From Streptomyces sp. NRRL WC-3742 (GTDB lineage: Bacteria > Actinomycetota > Actinomycetes > Streptomycetales > Streptomycetaceae), in the NCBI RefSeq assembly GCF_000720635.1, contig NZ_JOCF01000004.1, positions 62,001-126,000 on the forward strand: DNA of 64,000 bases, read 5' to 3'. The position numbers and the translations under genes were made by a program. The first letter of the stretch is position 1, and each line of letters opens with the position of its first letter. Below, in pieces: positions 17,055 to 26,996 of the stretch. A model generated the notes under the pieces. It did no database searches. It was given only the letters and a program-made list of their open reading frames with translations, and had not been told where the DNA came from.

Positions 17055-18253
17055 CGCCCGGGCCCCCGACCCGCCCACGTCCAGGCGTAGTTGGAGTCCT
17101 CGGAGGCCCGCCCGCCCTCGCCGAGCTCCAGCGGCCGGAAGGTGTCCACCATCACGGCCAGCTCGTCGAAGAACTCCACGCCGATGCTGCGCTCGTAGGC
17201 GCCCGGCTGCGGCCCGTGGGTGTGCCCGCCCGGGTGCAGCGAGATCGAGCCCTGGGCGATGCCCGAGCCCTTGCGCGCCGCGTAGTCGCCGCCGCAGTAG
17301 AACATGACCTCGTCGCTGTCCACGTTGGCGTGGTAGTACGGCACCGGGATCGACAGCGGGTGGTAGTCCACCTTGCGCGGAACGAAGTTGCAGATCACGA
17401 AGCCGTTGCCCTCGAAGACCTGGTGGGCCGGCGGCGGCTGGTGGACGCGGCCGGTGATCGGCTCGAAGTCCTTGATGTTGAAGGCGTACGGGTACAGGCA
17501 GCCGTCCCAGCCGACCACGTCGAACGGGTGGTGCGGCACGGTGTACCGGGTGCCCGAAACCCCCTGCGGGCCACGGTGCTTGACCAGCACATCGACGTCG
17601 CCCGAGTCCTCGACGACCAGCGGCCCGACCGGCCCGCGGAAGTCCCGCTCGCAGTACGGCGCGTGCTCCAGCAGCTGCCCGTACTTGGACAGGTAGCGCT
17701 TGACCGGGGTGATGTGGCTGTTCGCCTCGATGCAGTACGCGCGCAGCGGCTCGTCCCCGGCGGGCACCCAGCGGTGGGTCGTGGCCCGGGGGATGAGGAC
17801 GTAGTCGCCCTGTCCGACCTCGATCGAGCCGAAGACCGTCTCGAGCGTGCCGGAGCCGGACTCCACGTACACGCACTCGTCGCCGAGCCCGTTGCGGTAC
17901 AGCTCGCTCGGCGCCCCGGCGGCGACGTAGGAGATCCGCACGTCCCCGTTGCCGAGGACGAGCCGGCGCCCGCTCACCACGTCCGCCGACTTCCACTCCT
18001 GGCCGGCGAACAGCTCGTGCAGCTTGAGGTGGCGCGGGAGCAGGGGGTGGTTGGGCACCGTGGACTGGTCCGGCAGCTCCCACGGCACCGCGTCGACCAC
18101 GGCCGAGGGGATGCCCCGGTGGTAGAGCAGCGACGAGTCGGAGGAGAACCCCTCCTCGCCCATCAACTCCTCGTAGTACAGCCCGCCTTCGGGTGTGCGG
18201 TGCTGGGTGTGCCGCTTGGGCGGGATGCTGCCCAGCTGCCGGTAGTACGCCAT
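17051..18253 (-). CDS. hmgA: Homogentisate 1,2-dioxygenase
   Basis: 400 residues. Opening MAYYRQLGSIPPKRHTQHR is typical of bacterial HmgA. Iron ligands fit the His and Glu of PYYHANVDSDEVMFYCGG and the His of SLHPGGHTHGPQPG. It opens the ring of homogentisate to maleylacetoacetate (EC 1.13.11.5). GGGAG repeats precede the ATG at 18253; the longer upstream reading is out of the family. It follows HPPD by 122 bp and overlaps the next gene by four bases (ATGA). Confidence 0.95.
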   Translation of the reverse strand: MAYYRQLGSIPPKRHTQHRTPEGGLYYEELMGEEGFSSDSSLLYHRGIPSAVVDAVPWELPDQSTVPNHPLLPRHLKLHELFAGQEWKSADVVSGRRLVLGNGDVRISYVAAGAPSELYRNGLGDECVYVESGSGTLETVFGSIEVGQGDYVLIPRATTHRWVPAGDEPLRAYCIEANSHITPVKRYLSKYGQLLEHAPYCERDFRGPVGPLVVEDSGDVDVLVKHRGPQGVSGTRYTVPHHPFDVVGWDGCLYPYAFNIKDFEPITGRVHQPPPAHQVFEGNGFVICNFVPRKVDYHPLSIPVPYYHANVDSDEVMFYCGGDYAARKGSGIAQGSISLHPGGHTHGPQPGAYERSIGVEFFDELAVMVDTFRPLELGEGGRASEDSNYAWTWAGRGPGR

Positions 18254-18375
18254 CTCCCTGCTCCCTGTTCCTTCTCGACCGTGCCGAACGGGTTCGCCGC
18301 GACGGTTACGGCGGGTGAGGGACCGCCCGGCGCACGCCACGATAGGGGCGATTCGCGCCGGACGGCCCCCAGCGG

Positions 18376-19605
<1,230 letters not shown>

Positions 19606-19811
19606 TTAGGGCCTCGGCTCTGAGGCGTCCGCTTGGATCGCGCACTTGGATCGCGGCCGCGCCGCATTGCGGGTGGGCGGTGCGGTTGGCGGAGAGCTTG
19701 CTCCTGTCCGATGGGTTGGGCAACAGGTCGGGTTTTCACTGCTCAATGTGTACAAGCTGATCAGGAAATCCCCGGTCCGACTGTGCAAAGTGCGCGGCCT
19801 GGCGAGGGGAT

Positions 19812-21179
19812 TCACCGGGTCTGCGCAACCGCCCCTCCTGCCCCCGGAGCGGACGGCAGATGACGCAGGAACCACGCCCCGGCCAGCTCGGCGGCCCGCT
19901 CCAGTGTGCCCGGTTCCTCGAACAGGTGGCTCGCGCCCGGCACCACCGCCAGCTCGCTGACGCACCGCAGCCGCTCCCGGGCCCGCCGGTTGAGGTCCAG
20001 CACGGCGGTGTCCAGCCCGCCGACCACCAGCAGCGTCGGGGCGCGCACCCGGGCCAGATCGCCGGGCCCGGCCAGGTCCGGGCGCCCGCCGCGCGAGACC
20101 ACCGCCCGTACGGCCGAGCCCGGCTCGGCGGCGGCGTGCAGGGCGGCGGCCGCGCCCGTACTGGCGCCGAACAGGCCCAGCGGGAGGCCGCGCGCCTCGG
20201 ACGGGCCCTCCTCGCCGTCCCCGCCGCCCCCGTCGCCCCGGACGCTCAGGGACCGGGCCACCGCCGCCAGCCGGGCGCCCAGCAACTCCACGTCGAACAC
20301 GTTGCGCCGGTCCGGCTCCTCGGCCTCCGTGAGCAGGTCGAACAGCAGCGTGGCCAGGCCGCGGCCGTTCAGGTACCGGGCGACGCCCCGGTTGCGCGGG
20401 CTGTGGCGCCCGCTGCCGCTGCCGTGCGCGAACACCACCACGCCGCGCGGGGCCTCCGGCACGGTCAGCAGGCCCGTCAGGTGCACGCCCGCGGCGGTCA
20501 GCCGCACCTCCCGCTCCGGCGTCGCCGTCCCGGCGTCCGCGGAGCCTAGCAGCCGCAGCACCTCCTCGTCCTGGGTCTGCGAGAAGTCGCCGTAGAACTC
20601 ACCGATCGCGAAGAACGGCGACGGCGTGGCCACGCACACCAGCTCGTCCGCCGCCCCGGCCAGGCGCTCCGTCCAGTCCCAGGGCGCCACCGGCACCGCC
20701 AGCACCACCCGCGCCGCGCCCCGCGCCCGCACGATCCGGCAGGCCGCCAGCGCCGTCGAACCCGTCGCCACGCCGTCGTCCACCACGACCACCGTGCGCC
20801 CGCGTACGGCCGCCGGCGCCCGCCCGCCCCGGTAGCGGCGCGCCCGGCGCTCCAGCTCCGCCCGCTCCCGCCGCTCCACCTCGGCCAGCTGCTCCCCGCC
20901 CACCCCGGAGGCCCGCATCACCTGCTCGTTCAGCACCCGTACGCCGTCCTCGCCGATCGCGCCCATGCCCAGCTCGGGCTGGTGCGGCACGCCCAGCTTG
21001 CGGATCACGCAGATGTCCAGCGGAGCACCGAGCGCCGCCGCCACCTCGGCCGCCACCGGCACCCCGCCCCGGGGCAGCGCGACGACCACCGTGCCCGGGC
21101 CGCGCAGATGGCCGAGCAGGGCGGCCAACCGCCGTCCGGCATCGGTGCGGTCGGTGAAGTGGACTCCGGTGACACGCAT
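19812..21179 (-). CDS. Phosphoribosyltransferase fused to alpha/beta hydrolase
   Basis: 455 residues in two parts. Residues ~1-210 are a type I PRTase, with the PRPP loop VVVVDDGVATGSTALAA. Residues ~225-455 are a dienelactone-hydrolase-like alpha/beta hydrolase with the nucleophile elbow FGASTGAAA, Asp in GGLDTAVL and His in GASHLFEEPG. Both halves keep their key residues. The fusion suggests a linked two-step reaction, but the substrates are unknown. GGAGG precedes the ATG at 21179, so the large upstream reading is rejected. Confidence 0.88.
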   Translation of the reverse strand: MRVTGVHFTDRTDAGRRLAALLGHLRGPGTVVVALPRGGVPVAAEVAAALGAPLDICVIRKLGVPHQPELGMGAIGEDGVRVLNEQVMRASGVGGEQLAEVERRERAELERRARRYRGGRAPAAVRGRTVVVVDDGVATGSTALAACRIVRARGAARVVLAVPVAPWDWTERLAGAADELVCVATPSPFFAIGEFYGDFSQTQDEEVLRLLGSADAGTATPEREVRLTAAGVHLTGLLTVPEAPRGVVVFAHGSGSGRHSPRNRGVARYLNGRGLATLLFDLLTEAEEPDRRNVFDVELLGARLAAVARSLSVRGDGGGGDGEEGPSEARGLPLGLFGASTGAAAALHAAAEPGSAVRAVVSRGGRPDLAGPGDLARVRAPTLLVVGGLDTAVLDLNRRARERLRCVSELAVVPGASHLFEEPGTLERAAELAGAWFLRHLPSAPGAGGAVAQTR

Positions 21180-21525
21180 TTCCACGGCCTCCGGTCTCCA
21201 CCGTACGTCGCCCGGGCGGGCCCCGGGCGGCGGGCGTCCCGCGCCCCTGCGGGGCCTGGGCGGGGGTGGGCCGGGTCCGTGGCGGGAGAGGGCCGGGACC
21301 CCCTGCCGGGACCACTTCCGGGACCACTTCCGGGACCCCCGCCGGGATCTCGGCGGGACCGGGTCGGGACGGCCCGGGACACGGGGGTCCGGGGCCGGGA
21401 CGGCACGGGCCGGAGGCCGGGAGCGGGACGGGACGCCACTCCCGCGCGGACGGGACGGCGGGCGGCGGAGCGTGGTGCGCAGAGACGGACCGCAGGGCCC
21501 GTCCGGGACCCGAGGAGCGTGCGAC
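21180..21525. other. 346-bp GC-rich intergenic region with CCGGGACC repeats
   Basis: No gene is convincing here. Between about 21290 and 21440 the sequence is a degenerate run of CCGGGAC-type units, including tandem copies of CCGGGACCACTT. It separates divergent genes and must contain both promoters; repeats make promoter recognition impossible by eye. Confidence 0.55.
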
Positions 21526-21948
21526 ATGCCCGGCACAGTCATCACCGACCTGCGCCGACGCGGAGCCGTCGACCCGGGCCGCCTGCTCGCCGGCCCGCTG
21601 CGCGCGGTCGGCCTGCAGCGGCTCGAACCGGGGCGCAGCGCCGAGGTGGGCGGCGACGGAGCCGAACACGCGCTGTACGTCACCGCCGGCTCCGGCGTCG
21701 CGGCCCTGCCCGAGGACGTCGTACGCCCCGACCAGGCCGAGCGCGCCGACATCGGCGTGGCGCTGGTGGAGGGCACGGCGGTCGTGCTGCCGCTCGACTC
21801 CCGGACGGTCCTCACCGCCGGGACGGCCGGGATGGAGTACTTCCACGCCATCCTCGCCGCCGCCACCGTGCCGCCTCAGGCCGCCCCCGACCGCACCACC
21901 CTCGACCGCACCGCCCCCGAGGAACCCGAAGAAGGTGATTCCCGGTGA
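21526..21948 (+). CDS. Small cupin-like protein of unknown function (1 of 3)
   Basis: 140 residues. The pattern QRLEPGRSAEVGGDGAEHALYVTAGSGVAALPEDV followed by a TAVVLPLDSRTVLTAG strand resembles a single cupin barrel, but the usual metal-binding His pair is missing, so a catalytic role is doubtful. ATG at 21526 has GAGGAG nine bases upstream. The stop overlaps the GTG start of the next gene (GTGA), so the two are co-translated. Confidence 0.78.
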   Translation: MPGTVITDLRRRGAVDPGRLLAGPLRAVGLQRLEPGRSAEVGGDGAEHALYVTAGSGVAALPEDVVRPDQAERADIGVALVEGTAVVLPLDSRTVLTAGTAGMEYFHAILAAATVPPQAAPDRTTLDRTAPEEPEEGDSR

Positions 21949-22355
21949 TCGTCACCACCGACACCGGCTCCGCGATGGTCCTGCTCGGCCCGAACGGCGA
22001 GCGGGTGCGGGTCCGCTCACTGGCCCGCCGCACCATGCTCGCCAGCGCCTGCGAGACCTTCGACCACCTGCGGCTCAGCCCGGGCGCCCACCACGTCCTG
22101 GAGGCCCGGCGCGATACCGAGACCGTCGTGCACGTGCTGCGCGGCAGCGCCCTCGTCGGCCAAGTCCCCGACGAGGTCGAACACTTGGCCTCGGACGGCG
22201 ACCTGCTGCTGGCCCGCCGAGGACGCACCCTGCACCTCGAGGCCGGACCGCTCGGCGCGGAACTGCTCTGCCTCACCCTCGTGGCGCCCCGGCACTCCGC
22301 CGGTACGCGCGACTCCCTCGCGGGGCGCCGCGCCGAACGCCACAGCCGTCCCTGA
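21945..22355 (+). CDS. Small cupin-like protein of unknown function (2 of 3)
   Basis: 136 residues, GTG start overlapping the previous stop. LRLSPGAHHVLEARRDTETVVHVLRGSALVGQ and SDGDLLLARRGRTLHLEAGP give the two half-barrel motifs of a cupin with few metal-type residues. It appears to be a paralogue of its upstream neighbour in fold. Role unknown. Confidence 0.78.
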   Translation: MIVTTDTGSAMVLLGPNGERVRVRSLARRTMLASACETFDHLRLSPGAHHVLEARRDTETVVHVLRGSALVGQVPDEVEHLASDGDLLLARRGRTLHLEAGPLGAELLCLTLVAPRHSAGTRDSLAGRRAERHSRP

Positions 22356-22410
22356 CCGCCACCCCGGTCCCGCCCCCCGGTCCCGCCACCCCTCTTCCGG
22401 GAGACCGCTC

Positions 22411-23100
22411 ATGATCCTCGTCCCCGTCGCGGTGCCGCGCACCGCGCCCGTCTTCCAGCGGGTGATCGACCCCGACCAGCGCCCGTCCGTCCGGGCGGCG
22501 CTGGCGGTCGAGACCCTGCCGCCGGGGGCGCGTGCCGAGCAACTGCCCTGCCAGTCCGTGGAGTCGGCCACCGTCGTGCTCGCCGGACGGCTGCGCGCCG
22601 CCGACCGGACCCTGCTTCCCGGCGAGGTGCTCCACCACGCGCCCGGCAGCAGCCACCGGCTCGCCGCCCCGCGCGGCGGCGCACCGGCGGCGCTGCTCAC
22701 CGTCCGTCTCGCGAAGGCCGCAAGGGTCGCGAAGGCCGAACCCGAGGGCCCCGGCATCCCCGCCCAGCGCGGAGGTTCGCGGAGCCCCGGCACCGCCCGG
22801 CGGATCGCGGTGGAGACGGTGGAGCTGGCGGCGGGCGAGGCGTTCGGGCCGTACACCGAGGCCGAGGCGGACACCTTTCTGGTGCTGCTCTCGGGAACCG
22901 GCGCCCATCTCGGCCCGGACGGCCGCGAAGTTCCGCTGTTCACCGGCGACTTGGTGTACGTCCGGGCGGGTGAGCAGTACGGCCTGCGGGCCGGGGAGGG
23001 CTCCCCGGCGGCCGTCGTGCGCGGCCGGGTCGGCGCCTATGTGGGACCTGAACAGGACCTCGAGCCCATGCAAACGGGGCTTGCCCGTCACCACAGTTGA
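22411..23100 (+). CDS. Bicupin-like protein of unknown function (3 of 3)
   Basis: 229 residues, apparently two cupin-like halves. The first contains LPPGARAEQLPCQSVESATV and LPGEVLHHAPGSSHRLAAP; the second contains LAAGEAFGPYTEAEADTFLV and FTGDLVYVRAGEQYGLRAG. It follows the other two cupin-like genes by 55 bp on the same strand. Together the three look like a dedicated operon; no enzyme partner is seen. Function unknown. Confidence 0.78.
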   Translation: MILVPVAVPRTAPVFQRVIDPDQRPSVRAALAVETLPPGARAEQLPCQSVESATVVLAGRLRAADRTLLPGEVLHHAPGSSHRLAAPRGGAPAALLTVRLAKAARVAKAEPEGPGIPAQRGGSRSPGTARRIAVETVELAAGEAFGPYTEAEADTFLVLLSGTGAHLGPDGREVPLFTGDLVYVRAGEQYGLRAGEGSPAAVVRGRVGAYVGPEQDLEPMQTGLARHHS

Positions 23101-23159
23101 GTACGGAGCGATCGGCCGGAACCGGATCGGTCGCCCGGAGGAATCAGGAGAACCACCTC

Positions 23160-23387
23160 ATGAATACGAAACATTCGATCACGGCCTCCGAGGCGGTGTG
23201 CGGACTCGGGGCGATCATGGGACTGCTCGTGGCAGTGACCGCGCTGCGGGAAGCCTGCTCCCGATCCGCTCCGTCCCCGGGAAGCGCATCACTGGGAAGC
23301 GCGTCGACGGGAGGTGCGTCGACGGGGCTGTCCAGCGGCGAACCGACCCCGGACGATTGCCGCTTCGACTGCGGGCCCGGCAAGTGA
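23160..23387 (+). CDS. Small Cys-tailed membrane peptide
   Basis: 75 residues. A hydrophobic segment (VCGLGAIMGLLVAVTALREAC, ~14-34, written here with its flanking Cys) is followed by a Ser/Gly repeat of GSASLGS type and a C-terminal DDCRFDCGPGK. AGGAG lies ten bases before the ATG at 23160. It is the last gene of the cupin-like run, 59 bp after the bicupin. A structural, signalling or modified-peptide role are all possible; none is proven. Its TGA stop starts heptad array A4. Confidence 0.65.
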   Translation: MNTKHSITASEAVCGLGAIMGLLVAVTALREACSRSAPSPGSASLGSASTGGASTGLSSGEPTPDDCRFDCGPGK

Positions 23388-23450
23388 CAGAAAACAAGTG
23401 ACAGTTAACAGCTAACGGCTGACAGATTTTGAAACCTGTCAGCCGTTAGC
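23385..23450. repeat. Heptad array A4 with 15-bp hairpin
   Basis: Units start on the TGA stop at 23385 (TGACAGA, AAACAAG, TGACAGT and so on) and stay in phase for six units. A perfect 15-bp hairpin joins 23411-23425 and 23436-23450. Unlike the other arrays it lies between two genes read in the same direction, so here it would act as a one-way terminator. Confidence 0.88.
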
Positions 23451-23569
23451 CGTATACCTGCATCTAGGTCGACAGACGTCACCATCCCGGCCTTCCGGCT
23501 ATCGTGTCGGCTCGGGCGGCGGGCACCTCGCGCGGTGCGAGGAGGGGCCGTCGGCGAGGGGGATCGCGC

Positions 23570-25249
23570 ATGCCGAAGGGGTTCGCCCAGATGGGCCCCG
23601 GGCTCTATGCGACGAGGGCACGGGATCGGCGCCTCGGCCCGGCCCCAGCGGGCAGTGGTGACCTGGGTCTGCTGCGCAGGGGGTCCGTGCCCTGCCTGCT
23701 GGCGGTCCTGCGGCTGGCGGCGCATCAGGAGGCGTACGAGGGAGCCGGCATGGGCCTGGCTGCGGAGCTCGTGCGGGCCGGTCATCTCGGCCGCGCGGTC
23801 GAGCTGGTTCGCGCGGGCGCGGGCAGGTCCGGCCCGGAGGGGGACCTCGTCCGTCTGGTGCGGATGGCGGGTGAGGCCGGAGACCTGGACGGTGCGGGGG
23901 CGCTCGCCGAGTCGCTGAGCGACCGCTCGCAGCGGGACCGTGCCCTGGTCGCCCGCATTCCGGCGGTGGCACGCGCCGGTGAACGCGAGCGCGCCGCCGG
24001 CTTGGTGGAGGCGCTCCGCTATCCGCACAGCCGGCCGCAAGCCTGGGCCGGGCTGGCGAAGGAGGTGGCGGACAGCGGTGACTTCCCCGCCGCGCTCGGG
24101 TACGCCGTCAGGGCCGCCGAGTACGCCTACGGCGCGGAGTTGGGGCACGTGCTCGTCATGTCGATGGAGATCGCGCACGCCGCCGGCGACCACGTCCTGG
24201 CCGGCACGTTCGCCGACCGCGCGGAGGACCTCGTCCGGCGAGAGGGGAGCAGAAGCCTCGGACACCGCGCGTTCTTCGCCGCGCTGCTGGCCTTCGAGGC
24301 CCGCAGCGGCGACCTGGACCGGTTCGATGTCGTGCTGTGCAGCCTGGCTCGTGCTGCCGCCGCAGCGGCGGCCGCAGCGGCGGCCGAAGCAGCGGAAGCG
24401 GCTGAGCTCGCGGCGGCGGGGGTGCAGGAGGGCGAGGCCGACTCCGATGGCCTGTACCTCACGATCCTCGCCCGGCCCCGCCCGCGTCCGCCCTTCGAGG
24501 TGGGGATCGTGTCCGATCTGCTGGAGGCGGTCGCCGAGACGGCCGACCGGGAGGTGGCACTCGTCCTGGCCGCCCGGGTCGAGGAACTGCTCGGCTGTGA
24601 CGCCGGCTTCGACGGCTCCGCACTGTGGGAGGCCGTGGCCTTGCTGCTGGCCCGGCACGGGCGGCCCGAGCGGGCCCTGGCACTCGCCGACCAGATCGTC
24701 GAGCCCGACCTGCGGGCGGCGCGGAAGGCCGAGGTGATCGAGGCGCTGGCCTGGTCCGGGTATACGGACCAGGCCGAGGCACTCGCCCGCGCCCTCACCG
24801 ACCGTTGGGCGCGCAGCCGGGCGCTGATGGCCGTCATCGGCGCGCTGGCCCAGCGCGGCGAGACGGCCCGGGCCGAAGCCCTCGTCCCCGCGATCCCCGA
24901 CCGCTGGGGGCGGGGCGAGGCGGTCATCGACGTCGTCTGCGCGCTGGCCCGACAGGGCGAACCCCAACGGGCCGAGGCACTCGCCCACACGATCCTTCTC
25001 GGCGGGACGCGGGCCCGTGCCCTGGCCGCCCTGGCTGCCCTGGTGGACGCGTCGGACCCGGCCACGGCCCGCAGGCTGGCGGCCCGGGCCGTCTTCCTCG
25101 GTGGCTGGGCGGTCCTCTACGACTTGGAGGAGATCGCCCCCGGCGGGGCACTGGCCGTCGCCGACGAGGTGATGACCTGGTGGGACGCACACCCGCCCAC
25201 AACGGACGGGACGAAACGGAGAGGACGGCCCAGGGCCCGGCGGCCGTGA
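23570..25249 (+). CDS. Alpha-helical repeat (TPR/SEL1-like) protein
   Basis: 559 residues. It is built of ~30-residue helical pairs with the theme RAxALxxLAxALAxxGxxERAxALA, for example EALARALTDRWARSRALMAV and IGALAQRGETARAEALVPAI. Residues ~263-280 are a near-pure alanine tract from GCC/GCG/GCA codons. No enzymatic motif is visible, so it is probably a scaffold or protein-binding solenoid. ATG at 23570 has GAGGGGG upstream. Cytoplasmic; partner unknown. Confidence 0.78.
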   Translation: MPKGFAQMGPGLYATRARDRRLGPAPAGSGDLGLLRRGSVPCLLAVLRLAAHQEAYEGAGMGLAAELVRAGHLGRAVELVRAGAGRSGPEGDLVRLVRMAGEAGDLDGAGALAESLSDRSQRDRALVARIPAVARAGERERAAGLVEALRYPHSRPQAWAGLAKEVADSGDFPAALGYAVRAAEYAYGAELGHVLVMSMEIAHAAGDHVLAGTFADRAEDLVRREGSRSLGHRAFFAALLAFEARSGDLDRFDVVLCSLARAAAAAAAAAAAEAAEAAELAAAGVQEGEADSDGLYLTILARPRPRPPFEVGIVSDLLEAVAETADREVALVLAARVEELLGCDAGFDGSALWEAVALLLARHGRPERALALADQIVEPDLRAARKAEVIEALAWSGYTDQAEALARALTDRWARSRALMAVIGALAQRGETARAEALVPAIPDRWGRGEAVIDVVCALARQGEPQRAEALAHTILLGGTRARALAALAALVDASDPATARRLAARAVFLGGWAVLYDLEEIAPGGALAVADEVMTWWDAHPPTTDGTKRRGRPRARRP

Positions 25250-25476
25250 CGCGAGTCGGACAACGACGGACGGCGGGACGTCGGGCCCGGCCCATGGCTC
25301 GGGCGCCGGCGTGGGCCGGTGTGGTGGTGGTACCGGTCGGGCTCGCGTGCGCGGTCGGCGTCCAGCCCGCCGCCATCACCCCGAAGCGCCGATGTCAGCG
25401 GCTGTTACTCGTCGCTGAGTAGGCCCGGGGCGCGGTGCCGGGATTACTCCCGGTCCGTTTCCCCGGACCTCTCGCC

Positions 25477-25510
25477 GAACCCGCCGTGCGCCTCTCAACG
25501 CAACGGGCTC
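25477..25510 (-). ncRNA. Group II intron domain V
   Basis: A 34-nt hairpin on the minus strand. It starts GAGCCCGTTGCG, has a GAGA tetraloop, and ends GCGCACGGCGGGTTC; the AGC triad and two-nucleotide bulge fit domain V. It lies 17 nt after the maturase stop, and domain VI-like sequence follows to ~25419. Confidence 0.85.
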
Positions 25511-25526
25511 TCCACGGTCCTTGCCG

Positions 25527-26996
25527 TCAGGTCTCCAGCAAAAGCCAGGGGCTGGGAATCGACTTGCTGCGGTAGCGATACCGGGTCACCGGGATCGCAC
25601 TGATCTTCCGCAGCTCGATCTCGCCCGCCGTGATCGACAGCCACCGCCCGGAGGCGGTGACGAACCGGCGGCGGACGTCCGACCACGTCCAGTGGTGCCG
25701 CTCGCGAAGCATGCGGATCAGCCTCCACCAGGTGAAGTTGTCCAGCATGCTGAAGGTGTTCTTCGCGACTGCGTGCCGGAAGTAGTTGGCCCAGCCGTGC
25801 GTGATCATGTTGAGACTGGTCAGCACGTAACCCAGGTCCTGCTGCGACGTCCTGCGGGTCAGGGCACGGATCTTCGCCTTCACCGACCGGAGCGGCCGCT
25901 GCGCGACGAACGTGTAGACGTGCCACTTGCTCGTTCCTCGCTTGCGGCGCCACTGGATGCGGAACCCCAGGAAGTCGAACCCGTCGCTCATGTGCACGAC
26001 TCGGGTCTTGGCCGGTGACAGCCGAAGACCGATGGGCCGTAGAACATGTGCGATCTCCTCGCGCACCACCTCAGTGTCCTGCTCGGTCCCGTGGACCAGA
26101 ACCACGAAGTCGTCCGCGTAGCGGACGACCCGCCAGTTCGGCAGACCCTTGAGGCGCCGTCGTTCCCGCCGTCGCTGCGTCGACATCCCGCCTCCTGGCT
26201 CCCATGTCGCGTGCAGATGCTCGTCGAGCACCGACAGCGCGATGTTGGCCAGCAACGGCGAGATGACGCCTCCCTGCGGTGTCCCGGTGTGGGTGTCCTG
26301 AAGTTCGCCGAGTTCCGTGAGGACCCCGGCTTTCAGGAACGCCTTCACCAGGGCCAGGACCCGCTTGTCCTTGATCCGCCTGCGGACGCGGTCCATCAGC
26401 GCGGCGTGCTCGATCTCGTCGAAGCACGCCTGGATGTCCGCGTCCAGGACCCAGCGGTAGCCGCGGGTCCCGAAGAAGTGGATCTCGGCAACGGCGTCCT
26501 GGGCCCGCCGGTTGGGCCGGAACCCGTAGGAGACCGGCTTGAAGTCGGCCTCGAAGATCGGTTCCAGCACCAGCTTCAGCGCGGCCTGGACGACCCGGTC
26601 GGCGACGACGGGAATCCCGAGCCGCCGAACCTTTCCGGACCCACCCGGCTTGGGGATCTTCTTCTCCCTCACCGGCAGGGCCCGGAACGTGCCCGTCTTG
26701 AGCTGGGCACGCAGGTTGTCCAGGAACCCGGGGACACCGATCCGCTCCTCGACGTCGGCGACCGTGAAGTCGTCCACGCCGGCGGTCCGCGCGCCCCGGT
26801 TTCCGGCAACCCGGTCGAACGCCGCGATCAGCGTCGCCGGGTCGTGCACGAGGTTGAACAAGTCGTCGAACCGGCGGCCGGGATCGGCCACCGCCCAACG
26901 GTGAAGCTTGGCCTGCATCTCCGATACCCGCCGGCGCGGCCCCACCGGGGCCTGCTCCAGCGTGGCGCCGGTGTTCACCGGTGCGTCTTTCGGCAT
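25527..26996 (-). CDS. ltrA: Group II intron reverse transcriptase/maturase
   Basis: 489 residues. RT blocks are in order: KKIPKPGGSGKVRRLGIPVV, YGFRPNRRAQDAV, VLDADIQACFDEIEH, TPQGGVISPLLANI and the active site RYADDFVVL. The maturase X domain follows (FDFLGFRIQW, ITHGWANYFRHAV). There is no C-terminal HNH endonuclease, so the intron probably relies on other priming during insertion. It promotes splicing and retrohoming of the intron it lies in. Start ATG at 26996. All catalytic residues look intact. Confidence 0.95.
   Translation of the reverse strand: MPKDAPVNTGATLEQAPVGPRRRVSEMQAKLHRWAVADPGRRFDDLFNLVHDPATLIAAFDRVAGNRGARTAGVDDFTVADVEERIGVPGFLDNLRAQLKTGTFRALPVREKKIPKPGGSGKVRRLGIPVVADRVVQAALKLVLEPIFEADFKPVSYGFRPNRRAQDAVAEIHFFGTRGYRWVLDADIQACFDEIEHAALMDRVRRRIKDKRVLALVKAFLKAGVLTELGELQDTHTGTPQGGVISPLLANIALSVLDEHLHATWEPGGGMSTQRRRERRRLKGLPNWRVVRYADDFVVLVHGTEQDTEVVREEIAHVLRPIGLRLSPAKTRVVHMSDGFDFLGFRIQWRRKRGTSKWHVYTFVAQRPLRSVKAKIRALTRRTSQQDLGYVLTSLNMITHGWANYFRHAVAKNTFSMLDNFTWWRLIRMLRERHHWTWSDVRRRFVTASGRWLSITAGEIELRKISAIPVTRYRYRSKSIPSPWLLLET

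Noticed and set aside
21290..21440. Transposon end or origin from CCGGGACC repeats
   Set aside because: No inverted terminal pair, no transposase, repeats too degenerate.
25294..25422. 42-codon ORF before the intron 3' end
   Set aside because: No clear ribosome-binding site, and the end lies in the intron boundary; not supported.
25527..26996. Retron or diversity-generating element reverse transcriptase
   Set aside because: The X/maturase domain and the domain V ribozyme hairpin identify a group II intron; no template repeat or msr-msd is seen.
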